Source: Bacillota bacterium (lineage in GTDB: Bacteria > Bacillota > Clostridia > Christensenellales > Aristaeellaceae). Taken from it: DNA of 64,000 bases. The stretch is from contig JAEWVC010000023.1 in the NCBI GenBank assembly GCA_023459275.1, positions 21,090-85,089 on the forward strand, written 5' to 3'. Of the stretch, positions 9,433 to 16,332 are shown in pieces (position 1 is the first letter of the stretch; each line of letters opens with the position of its first letter). Both the position numbers and the translations under genes were made by a program. The notes beneath the pieces were generated by a model. It was not told the origin of the DNA, searched no databases, and worked only from the letters and a program-made list of their open reading frames with translations.

Positions 9433-9647
9433 GGCATTTTACAGCGCTTACTATCATGATGTTTCCCTCTACATGCAACAAGCTGCCGTTTCCACAGGCA
9501 ATATCAAGTATTTTTCCATGATCGGGAAGTACAACCATGTTCAATAGCTTCTTCTTAATTTATATATAATCTTCCATCAAAGGTACTATCGTAGATATCT
9601 ACCCTTCTGTTATAACTATATATGGAACGCTTTTCATATTTATTCAT
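9433..9647 (-). pseudogene. Broken class I SAM methyltransferase
   Basis: Reading the minus strand from ATG 9647 gives Met-Asn-Lys-Tyr-Glu-Lys-Arg-Ser-Ile, a typical methyltransferase start, which stops after about 30 codons. In the next frame (about 9560 to 9440) the SAM-binding motif I appears intact: Ile-Leu-Asp-Ile-Ala-Cys-Gly-Asn-Gly-Ser-Leu-Leu. The remaining methyltransferase body is missing; unrelated AT-rich sequence follows. It is the third gene of the arsR operon and has both a frameshift and a 3' deletion. The flanks of this fragment (9374-9432 and 9648-9696) show nothing else. Confidence 0.65.
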
Positions 9648-9696
9648 GGAACCATTCATCCTTAGTGTTCTATAACCGCTGTATTTCATTCATGCT

Positions 9697-10290
9697 CTAT
9701 TTAAATAGCAAATATCTGGCTACCGATTTTTTATAGTCCAAGTACTCCTGTGCAAATATCGTAGGCAGAAATTTTTCTTCTTCTATAATCTGAAGATGCA
9801 GTATCGTTATACAAAAGATCATGAACAATACCTGAACCGGATGGCAGAATGTCAATGTAAAGCCTATGTAGAATACATCGAAACCTAAAAAGGCGGGGTT
9901 CCGGCTGATACGATAAATGCCATGACGAATTAATTTAGTTTGTTGAGATGCATCCACGCCAGCACGCCAGCTACTTTTCATTGTAATCATGGCTGTTATA
10001 AAAATGCTTGTACCTATAAAGGAGATTACTAAACCCACATAGCGTATAGCCTCATTTTGAATCAACAGATACCGGTCATCAGTTTCAAAAAGAATAAGAG
10101 ACTGAATTACAGCCATGGAAAAGGTGGCTAGTTTTAACATATGCTCGATTTTCACAGTTCGGGCTGGCTTAACACCCCGCCCCATCCGATCAGCAAAAAT
10201 TCCTTTGCGGTGTAAAAATAGAGATTTTGTGAAATAGCTTCCATAAAATGAAAGTAAGGCAATAAGGCCCAATACGCTTATAATATCCAT
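9697..10290 (-). CDS. Isoprenylcysteine carboxyl methyltransferase-like membrane protein
   Basis: 197 residues, with about five hydrophobic segments. The C-terminal half carries the ICMT/PEMT family signature: Ser-Trp-Arg-Ala-Gly near residue 125, then Gly-Ile-Tyr-Arg-Ile-Ser-Arg-Asn-Pro-Ala-Phe-Leu-Gly, and a final Glu-Glu-X-Phe-Leu with a Tyr-X-X-Tyr-Lys ending. Bacterial members methylate small molecules or lipids at the membrane with SAM; the substrate is unknown. Start ATG 10290 is preceded by GGGGG. It lies 93 bases downstream of the ArsR-family gene and was probably followed by a soluble methyltransferase, now a pseudogene. Confidence 0.8.
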   Translation of the reverse strand: MDIISVLGLIALLSFYGSYFTKSLFLHRKGIFADRMGRGVKPARTVKIEHMLKLATFSMAVIQSLILFETDDRYLLIQNEAIRYVGLVISFIGTSIFITAMITMKSSWRAGVDASQQTKLIRHGIYRISRNPAFLGFDVFYIGFTLTFCHPVQVLFMIFCITILHLQIIEEEKFLPTIFAQEYLDYKKSVARYLLFK

Positions 10291-10383
10291 GAAATACCCC
10301 CTTGTTCACCAATATTGATAGATTACAGCAGCTTTTCAATAATTTTGTATATGGCAGCTTGCCGTGCCACTTTCTCTGTTCCT

Positions 10384-10740
10384 TCATTCGTTTATATGTC
10401 CAAGCCCCTGAAGTAGGATAGTCTTTATGTGATCATCAGCTAATGAGTAATATATCTTTTTCCCGGCCTTTCTAAAGGTAACCAAATTGGCATCCTTTAA
10501 AATTTTCAACTGGTGGGATACTGCTGACATCATCATATGAAGATGCGCAGCCAGATTGTATACGCATAACTCGCCATCCGACAATGTCCACAGTATTTGT
10601 ATCCGAGAATGGCTTGACAATACCTTATATAGGCTACATAGACACATAATCTGTGATTTGTCGGGCAAATGCTTTACTACTGGTCCAGCCTCTATGAAAC
10701 AACCACTATCATCCCGAGTGTCTGCCATTTTTTTATCCAA
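10384..10740 (-). CDS. ArsR/SmtB-family transcriptional repressor
   Basis: 118 residues from a TTG at 10740-10738, which has AGGTGA at proper spacing; the frame is open further upstream, but through the promoter and operator, so longer versions are not real. Residues about 30-105 form the winged helix: Glu-Leu-Cys-Val-Tyr-Asn-Leu followed by a His-rich segment (Ala-Ala-His-Leu-His-Met) and Ser-Ala-Val-Ser-His-Gln-Leu-Lys, the recognition helix. The Cys in the ELCV position is the metal ligand of CadC/ArsR-like sensors. An N-terminal tail of about 30 residues also carries a Cys. The operator at 10761-10798 lies directly upstream, so it most likely represses its own operon and responds to a metal or metalloid. 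Confidence 0.85.
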   Translation of the reverse strand: MDKKMADTRDDSGCFIEAGPVVKHLPDKSQIMCLCSLYKVLSSHSRIQILWTLSDGELCVYNLAAHLHMMMSAVSHQLKILKDANLVTFRKAGKKIYYSLADDHIKTILLQGLGHINE

Positions 10741-10760
10741 TAAAATCACCTCAAGCGAAT

Positions 10761-10798
10761 CTATAATACAGTTGATCAATCGATCAACTGTATTATAG
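10761..10798. promoter_or_regulatory. Palindromic operator of the ArsR-family repressor
   Basis: Two perfect 17-bp arms (10761-10777 and 10782-10798) are separated by four bases. The palindrome covers the -10 element of the arsR promoter, which fits simple repression by a homodimer. Confidence 0.8.
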
Positions 10799-10821
10799 TT
10801 GAATAGACACTCAATTGTCAA
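10792..10821 (-). promoter_or_regulatory. Consensus promoter of the arsR operon
   Basis: On the minus strand: TTGACA (10821-10816), an 18-base spacer, TATAAT (10797-10792). Both boxes match the vegetative consensus exactly; the -10 box is inside the operator. Confidence 0.8.
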
Positions 10822-11061
10822 GTTCATATGTAGAGCTTTTTCAGTCCTCCTGCTGCCAAAGCTACTTAATGGCGCGCCATCTACTTTTCTTTTCACAAAA
10901 TAATAAAATTGCATCTTCTTGCATACTTACGCACCCAATAGCTTTGCGAATACACAACATCTGAAGCGGTCAACCGTAATCGGCTTATTAGAATATTTGC
11001 AGATAATGAAAAAAATTTGCTGTAGGGGGGTTGGGATTGGCATTTCCCGTGGCTATATAGT

Positions 11062-11094
11062 GAGGGCATATATTTCGCCCTCGGAAAGCCGAGG
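11062..11094 (+). promoter_or_regulatory. Two mutually exclusive short hairpins before the first phage gene
   Basis: GAGGGC (11062-11067) can pair with GCCCTC (11077-11082); alternatively CCTCGG (11079-11084) can pair with CCGAGG (11089-11094). The two share bases 11079-11082, so only one can form. The second would hide a GAGG that could serve as a ribosome binding site. Regulatory function is inference. Confidence 0.3.
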
Positions 11095-11097
11095 TGA

Positions 11098-11298
11098 AAA
11101 GCCATACATCACAATGTCCGGATCAGTATTACAAAGGATATACCGAGAAACCCCATCTTTTCCTTCCAATCTCGCAAGATCAGCGCCAGGCTATGGAACT
11201 GGTTGTTCGGGAAACAACGGGTGGTGATCCTGGTCCCCGGAAACACCGTGGATACAGTGACCATTACGGAGATGGAAGGAGCACCAGCAGATGCTTGA
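11098..11298 (+). CDS. Short phage ORF before the helicase (start unclear, possibly truncated)
   Basis: The frame is open from 11098 to the TGA at 11296-11298 and overlaps the helicase start by eight bases, a sign of translational coupling. The product reads like a real small protein: a Pro-Arg-Asn-Pro-Ile-Phe start, Trp-Asn-Trp-Leu-Phe-Gly-Lys, then a beta-rich Val-Val-Ile-Leu-Val-Pro-Gly-Asn-Thr-Val. No ATG, GTG or TTG lies at its beginning. An ATG in another frame (11115) would give a sensible start if one base were lost. It may therefore be a frameshifted gene or the truncated left end of the prophage. Family unknown. Confidence 0.4.
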   Translation, partial: KAIHHNVRISITKDIPRNPIFSFQSRKISARLWNWLFGKQRVVILVPGNTVDTVTITEMEGAPADA

Positions 11299-12724
11299 GG
11301 AAGCGCCAATCCTGCCTGTACACGCCATACCATACCGGCATCAGGTGGAGGCCTTCCGGTTCGCACTAAAGATACTCGGCTTGAACGACGGCCTGCCGGG
11401 CGGCGGCGTTTCGCTCCTGATGGAAATGGGCACCGGAAAAAGCTTAACCTCCATCGCCATCACCGGCGCTCTGGCCCAGGCCGGGAAAATCAAGCGTGTC
11501 CTTATCGTGGCTCCGCTCTCCATCCTGGGCGTATGGCGGGAGGAATTCGGAAAATTCGCCGCCTATGACCATTGCCTGACAGTACTTTCCGGCACGGCCG
11601 CAAAGAAAGCGGACACGATCCGGCATATGAACGGCTCCGCCCTCCAGGTGCTGGTTGTCAATTATGAATCGGCGTGGAGGTTGGAGGCTGAGCTTCTCAA
11701 ATGGTCGCCTGACTGCATCATCGCGGACGAGGGCCACAAAATCAAGACCCACGGAATCGCAGCCTCCAAGGCCATGCATCGCCTGGGCGCGAAGGCGAAA
11801 TACCGACTCCTGCTTACCGGAACGGTCATCACCAACAAGGCCGTGGATGTATTCAGCCAGTACAAATTCGCCGACCCACGGGTATACGGGCAGAGCTTCT
11901 ACGCATTCCGCAACAAGTTCTTCGACATGTGCGGGTACGGAAATTATACACCGGTGCTCAAGCGGTCCATGGAACCGGAGTTTATGAAGCTCCTGCACTC
12001 CATCGCCTTCCGGGCGACAAAGGCCGAATGCCTGGACCTGCCGGAAACCGTGGATATCATCCGGCATGTGGACCTGGAGCCTTCCGCCGCGAAGATTTAT
12101 AAGGATTTGGTGCGGGACAGCTTCGCGGAGCTTGTATCGGGGACGGTGACTCCCACCAATGTGCTGACCAAGATGCTCAGGCTCTCGCAGCTTACCGGAG
12201 GCTTCCTGGGTGGGGATGCTTCCCCAAAGCCGCAGCAGGTCAGCAGCGTCAAGCTGGAAACCCTGGAGGATATCCTGGAAAGCACCCTGCAGGAGGGCCG
12301 CAAGCTGGTGGTCATTGCCCGGTTCATGCCTGAACTGGACGCCATATGCAAGCTCCTGGAAAAGAGGAAAATCAAGTATTCCCGCATATCGGGCGAGATC
12401 AAAAACCGGGACGAGCAGGTGGCGGCCTTCCAAACAAACCCCGAAACCATGGCCTTTGTGGGGCAGATAGCTACCGCTGGCATGGGCATCACCCTCACGG
12501 CCGCCAGCACCATGGTCTTTTATTCCCTGGACTATTCCATGTCCAATTTCGAGCAAACGAAGGCGCGCATCCACCGTGTGGGCCAGAAAAACGCATGCAC
12601 CTATATCTATCTGCCCGCCAGAGGGACGGTGGACGAAAAAGTCCTCAAAGCCCTCAAGGACAAGGCCGATCTGGCCAAGGCCCTGGTGGACGATGCCCGC
12701 AGCGGCAAAAATCCCTTTACATGA
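11291..12724 (+). CDS. Phage SNF2-family DNA helicase/translocase
   Basis: 477 residues. Two RecA-like lobes: Walker A near residues 47-54 (Glu-Met-Gly-Thr-Gly-Lys-Ser), DEGH box near 146, Leu-Leu-Thr-Gly-Thr, and the second lobe with Gln-Ile-Ala-Thr-Ala-Gly-Met-Gly-Ile and a final Gln-Thr-Lys-Ala-Arg-Ile-His-Arg-Val-Gly-Gln, the arginine-finger motif VI. Such enzymes pump along double-stranded DNA with ATP; in siphophages of Bacillota they sit in the replication module. The next gene starts 12 bases after its stop. No upstream early genes are left, so it is the first clearly intact prophage gene. Confidence 0.9.
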   Translation: MLEEAPILPVHAIPYRHQVEAFRFALKILGLNDGLPGGGVSLLMEMGTGKSLTSIAITGALAQAGKIKRVLIVAPLSILGVWREEFGKFAAYDHCLTVLSGTAAKKADTIRHMNGSALQVLVVNYESAWRLEAELLKWSPDCIIADEGHKIKTHGIAASKAMHRLGAKAKYRLLLTGTVITNKAVDVFSQYKFADPRVYGQSFYAFRNKFFDMCGYGNYTPVLKRSMEPEFMKLLHSIAFRATKAECLDLPETVDIIRHVDLEPSAAKIYKDLVRDSFAELVSGTVTPTNVLTKMLRLSQLTGGFLGGDASPKPQQVSSVKLETLEDILESTLQEGRKLVVIARFMPELDAICKLLEKRKIKYSRISGEIKNRDEQVAAFQTNPETMAFVGQIATAGMGITLTAASTMVFYSLDYSMSNFEQTKARIHRVGQKNACTYIYLPARGTVDEKVLKALKDKADLAKALVDDARSGKNPFT

Positions 12725-12736
12725 CTGGAGGCACCC

Positions 12737-13153
12737 ATGGATACGGAACGCATATTTGAACTGGCGGACGAACTGAAAGCCCTCCGGGACCGCAAGCAGG
12801 CGCTGGAGGCGGAGCTTAAACAGGTCAACGCCGATATCGACAACGTGGATTGGCATTTATCCAACCTCATGGCGGAAACGGAAACGCAGAATTTCACCCG
12901 GGCCGGGACGATGTTCTGCCTCACCTCCACCACCCGCGCCTCCGCCGCGCCGGACCGCAAGGACGAGCTTTTCGACGCGCTGCGGTCTGAGGGTTTCGGC
13001 AGCATGGTGTACGAAACCGTCAACGCCAACTCCCTTTCGGCCTTCGTGAAGGAGCAGATGGCCGAAAATGGCGATGCCCTTCCCGATTGGCTGGACGGTC
13101 TGGTAAAGGTCTTTGAAAAGACCACCGTTGGCGTCCGCAAGGCTTTCAAATGA
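12737..13153 (+). CDS. Phage protein with N-terminal coiled coil, function unknown
   Basis: 138 residues. Residues 1-45 are a heptad-rich helix (Glu-Leu-Ala-Asp-Glu-Leu-Lys-Ala-Leu and Ala-Glu-Leu-Lys-Gln-Val), followed by a compact domain with an aromatic C-terminus. ATG at 12737 follows GGAGG. Its stop overlaps an upstream in-frame ATG of the next gene. It sits between helicase and probable ssDNA-binding protein, which suggests a role in phage DNA replication or recombination, but I recognise no family with certainty. Confidence 0.75.
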   Translation: MDTERIFELADELKALRDRKQALEAELKQVNADIDNVDWHLSNLMAETETQNFTRAGTMFCLTSTTRASAAPDRKDELFDALRSEGFGSMVYETVNANSLSAFVKEQMAENGDALPDWLDGLVKVFEKTTVGVRKAFK

Positions 13154-13173
13154 AAAAAACGGAGGGAACCATT

Positions 13174-13917
13174 ATGAGTAAAAATGAACTCGCTGTCACC
13201 AACAGCTTTACGGCACTGGCCAATTTCGACCTGAACGCCGCCATGAACGAAGAACTCAACGGCCTGGACATGAGCTTTGACCGCATCAAGATTCCCGCTG
13301 CGGGCAGCACCATCTTCGAGGTGCCGGGGGAAGTGCTGGGGGAAACCGACGCCGTGAAGGAATTCACCGGCGTGATCCTTTACCATCATCCCCTGTATTC
13401 CTTCTACCGGGAGAAGTACACCGGCGGCAACAACCCGCCCGATTGCGGCAGCTATGACGGCGTGACCGGCACAGGGAATCCGGGCGGAATATGCAAAAAC
13501 TGCCCGCTCAACCAGTTCGACAGCGGGGAGAACGGCGGCAAGGCCTGCAAGAACAAGCGCCGCGTCTTCCTCCTGCGGGAGAATGAAATCTTTCCCCTGA
13601 TCCTGACGCTGCCCACCGGCTCCATGAAGGAATTCGGGCAGTACGTGAAGCGGCTGCTGGGCAAGGGCCGCAAATCCAATTCCGTGCTCACTCGCTTCTC
13701 CCTCAAAAAGGCTGTCAACGCCGGAGGCATCGCTTATTCCCAGGCACAGTTCGCTATGGAGCGTCCCCTGACCGACGAGGAATACGCGCTGATCAGCCGG
13801 ATGAGCGAACAGGTCAAGTCATACAGCACCCACGTGGGCTATGAGGAAGAAGCCGAGGCGGAGCAGCATGCCATCGTTGACCCGGAAACCGGGGAGATCA
13901 TCGAACCCCTCCGCTGA
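13174..13917 (+). CDS. Probable phage single-stranded-DNA-binding or recombination accessory protein
   Basis: 247 residues from ATG 13174 (GGAGGG seven bases upstream; the in-frame ATG at 13150 has no such site). The centre has four Cys around residues 88-123 (Pro-Asp-Cys, Cys-Lys-Asn-Cys-Pro, Ala-Cys-Lys), probably one zinc site, within a beta-rich domain; the C-terminus is very acidic (Glu-Glu-Glu-Ala-Glu-Ala-Glu), as in ssDNA-binding proteins. Position directly before the DNA polymerase fits that role. The function is inference from composition and context, not from a motif that defines a family. Confidence 0.6.
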   Translation: MSKNELAVTNSFTALANFDLNAAMNEELNGLDMSFDRIKIPAAGSTIFEVPGEVLGETDAVKEFTGVILYHHPLYSFYREKYTGGNNPPDCGSYDGVTGTGNPGGICKNCPLNQFDSGENGGKACKNKRRVFLLRENEIFPLILTLPTGSMKEFGQYVKRLLGKGRKSNSVLTRFSLKKAVNAGGIAYSQAQFAMERPLTDEEYALISRMSEQVKSYSTHVGYEEEAEAEQHAIVDPETGEIIEPLR

Positions 13918-13982
13918 TGCCCATACAGCCGCCGGAGACTGGCAGAGGATCAGCCTCCGGCGGCCAGGATTGGAGAAGTACA

Positions 13983-15899
13983 ATGGATTATCGCTGCGTG
14001 ACAGACCCGGCTGCGGTTAAAACATATCTTCAAGGCGCGCACACCGTCGCCTTCGACTTTGAAACATCCCCGCTCCCCAAGTACCGTGACGATCCCCGCG
14101 CCTCGCTGGATGCCAACAAGGCGCATATCGTGGGCGTGAGCTTCTCCGTGGCGGAAGGCTCCGCCATCTATGTTCCCCTGCGGCATCGTACCGGAATACT
14201 GTGCGACGCCATGGCAATGACCGGCCTCCTGATGGAATTCGCCGCGAATCACCATATCACCAAGGTGGCGCATAATCTGGCTTTCGAATCCATGTTCCTG
14301 TATGCCCAAGGCATCGTATTGCAGCCGCCCTGCTACGATACCCTGGCAGCCGCGCAGATGACCCTCAAAAGCAATACGGAATTCCGCAAGCTCTCCGACA
14401 GCGGTTTGAAAAAGCTCGCCACGGAACTGCTGGACGCGGAAATGCCAAGCTTCGGAGCGGTGACAGATGGGCGGCACTTTGACGAACTGGACCCGCAGGA
14501 CGCGGAGACCATCCGCTACGCCTGCGCCGATTCCGACTACGCGCTGCGACTGTATCGCCTGATCAATGCCTGGTTTGACACCTTCCTGCCCAAACACCGG
14601 TTTATGGTGGAGCAGGTGGAATCCCCTACCTCCGTATACTGCGGACTTATGAAGCATAACGGCCTGCTCATGGACAGGCCCGCCATGCTGGCTCAGCAGG
14701 CCAAGGCGGAAGCCAAGCTGTCCGAACTCCGGGAGCAGATTACCTTTTTCATTGGGGACGTGGATATCGGAGCCAACGCCGGGACCCAGGCTTTCAGGGA
14801 CTACCTGTTCAAAGACCTGGGCCTGCCGGTATTGAAAACCACGGAGAAGCTCAAGGAGGCGGCCGACGATTCAACCATGATCCTGCTTACGGAATGGTGC
14901 CGGGAGCACCGGCCCGAACTGGTCCCGCTGTTCGAACTGGTGCAGGAATACCGCAGGTGGAGCAAGACTATGACCACCTATATAACCGGATACCTCCAGC
15001 ATATCAATACCGCCACCGGCAGGATACATCCCGACCTCATGCCCCTGGCCACGGAAACCGGGCGCTTTGCCTCCAGAAACCCCAACCTCCAAAACTGTCC
15101 CCGCAAGGATAATGACCCCATCGGCGTGCGCAGCTTCATCCTTGCGCCGGAAGGGAAGCTCCTGCTCTCCCTGGACTTTTCCCAGATAGAGCTACGGGTG
15201 GGCGCTTTCTACTGCCGGGATGAAAAGATGCTGGACACCTATCGTCAGAACGGGGATATCCATGCGCAGACAACCGCCGTGATTTACCGCATTCCCTTTG
15301 AGGAAGCGGCTGACAAGCATGGGGAGCATTACAAGGAGAGGCGCACCATTGCAAAAAACTGCAACTTCGGTGTGTTCTACGGCCTGTATGCCAAGGGCCT
15401 CCACCGGACGCTGAAATTCAAGGCCGGGCTGGACAAGCCGCTGCCGGAATGCGAGGAAATCATACGCAGCCTGAAAGCCGGATATCCGGCCCTTGACCGG
15501 TGGCAGGAGGATGTCAAGCAGCGGGCCGCGTTGCGCCGGTACACCGAAACATGGCTGGGCAGGCGGCGCTATCTCCCCAGCATTTCCTCCCCGGATTGGG
15601 CGAAGAAAAGCTATGCCGAGCGCATTGCCATGAACACGCCCATCCAAGGCACCGCAGCCGACATCCTTAAGCTGGCGCTGGGCAGGATTGTAGCCGGGCT
15701 TCCGGAGCGGCTCTGGCTGCGCCCGCTGCTTCAAATCCATGATGAGTTACTTTTTGAATTTCCCGCCGACAGGCTTGGCGAGGCGGTTGCCTTCATCCGG
15801 GCCTGCATGGAAGCGCAGCCCTTTTCCGAATTTGACGTGCCCATTATCGCCGAGGCCGCCTGCGGGCCGGACTTCGGACACATGAGAGAATTGGAGTAA
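13983..15899 (+). CDS. Phage family A DNA polymerase with 3'-5' exonuclease domain
   Basis: 638 residues from ATG 13983 (GGAGAAG upstream); the longer frame back to 13917 lacks a good site. The exonuclease domain is at the N-terminus (Phe-Asp-Phe-Glu-Thr, then His-Asn-Leu-Ala-Phe-Glu and a Tyr-Ala-Cys-Ala-Asp-Ser-Asp). Polymerase motifs are intact: A (Asp-Phe-Ser-Gln-Ile-Glu, about 398), B (Lys-Asn-Cys-Asn-Phe-Gly-Val-Phe-Tyr-Gly, about 458) and C (Ile-His-Asp-Glu, about 586). No 5'-nuclease domain. This is the replicative polymerase of the phage. Its stop lies five bases before the next start. Confidence 0.93.
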   Translation: MDYRCVTDPAAVKTYLQGAHTVAFDFETSPLPKYRDDPRASLDANKAHIVGVSFSVAEGSAIYVPLRHRTGILCDAMAMTGLLMEFAANHHITKVAHNLAFESMFLYAQGIVLQPPCYDTLAAAQMTLKSNTEFRKLSDSGLKKLATELLDAEMPSFGAVTDGRHFDELDPQDAETIRYACADSDYALRLYRLINAWFDTFLPKHRFMVEQVESPTSVYCGLMKHNGLLMDRPAMLAQQAKAEAKLSELREQITFFIGDVDIGANAGTQAFRDYLFKDLGLPVLKTTEKLKEAADDSTMILLTEWCREHRPELVPLFELVQEYRRWSKTMTTYITGYLQHINTATGRIHPDLMPLATETGRFASRNPNLQNCPRKDNDPIGVRSFILAPEGKLLLSLDFSQIELRVGAFYCRDEKMLDTYRQNGDIHAQTTAVIYRIPFEEAADKHGEHYKERRTIAKNCNFGVFYGLYAKGLHRTLKFKAGLDKPLPECEEIIRSLKAGYPALDRWQEDVKQRAALRRYTETWLGRRRYLPSISSPDWAKKSYAERIAMNTPIQGTAADILKLALGRIVAGLPERLWLRPLLQIHDELLFEFPADRLGEAVAFIRACMEAQPFSEFDVPIIAEAACGPDFGHMRELE

Positions 15900-15903
15900 G
15901 CCC

Positions 15904-16332
15904 ATGAATGAACTAAAGCGTAACGGCGAGGGGTATATAGACCCAACAGCCTATCAGGCACTGAAAAAAATCGAAATCGAAAACCGCCCCTCCGGTGGCT
16001 ACCGTCCCCTGGTGTACATCTGCTCCCCCTTTGCCGGCGACGTTGAACATAATGTTCAACGTGCCCGCGCCTACTCACTCTTTGCTGTGGAGCAGGGGAT
16101 GCTGCCCATCACGCCGCACCTGTTCTTCCCCCAATTCATGGACGATAATGACCAGGATGCCCGCGCGCTGGGCCTATACATGGGCCATATCCTCCTGACG
16201 AAATGCAAGGAGCTATGGTGCTTCGGGGAGCGGATCAGCGACGGGATGCGCGGGGAGATCAACAAAGCCCGGCTGCGGGGCATCATCATCCGGCACTTTA
16301 CGGACGAATGCAAGGAGGTATCCTCCCTATGA
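15904..16332 (+). CDS. DUF4406/DUF7768-like protein (nucleoside 2-deoxyribosyltransferase fold)
   Basis: 142 residues. The motif Val-Tyr-Ile-Cys-Ser-Pro-Phe-Ala-Gly-Asp with following Asn-Val, and the later Pro-Ile-Thr-Pro-His-Leu-Phe-Phe-Pro-Gln-Phe, are typical of small phage proteins with the Rossmann-like fold of nucleoside deoxyribosyltransferases. It may act on nucleotides or nucleoside hypermodification, but no substrate can be named. The last bases overlap the primase ATG (ATGA). Confidence 0.75.
   Translation: MNELKRNGEGYIDPTAYQALKKIEIENRPSGGYRPLVYICSPFAGDVEHNVQRARAYSLFAVEQGMLPITPHLFFPQFMDDNDQDARALGLYMGHILLTKCKELWCFGERISDGMRGEINKARLRGIIIRHFTDECKEVSSL
16314..16326 (+). promoter_or_regulatory. 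Hairpin holding the ribosome binding site of the primase
   Basis: GGAGG (16314-16318) pairs perfectly with CCTCC (16322-16326) over a three-base loop, three bases before the ATG. The ribosome binding site would be hidden unless ribosomes finishing the upstream gene open it, i.e. translational coupling. Confidence 0.45.

Noticed and set aside
10919..11227. Open frame of 102 codons at the left prophage border
   Set aside because: It overlaps the better coding-like frame ending at 11298, and its sequence shows no protein-like pattern.
11444..12856. 470-codon minus-strand frame over the helicase gene
   Set aside because: Antisense shadow of a GC-rich gene; low-complexity His/Gly/Leu-rich product. 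The same applies to long antisense frames at 24631-25980, 33805-35247 and 39841-42114.
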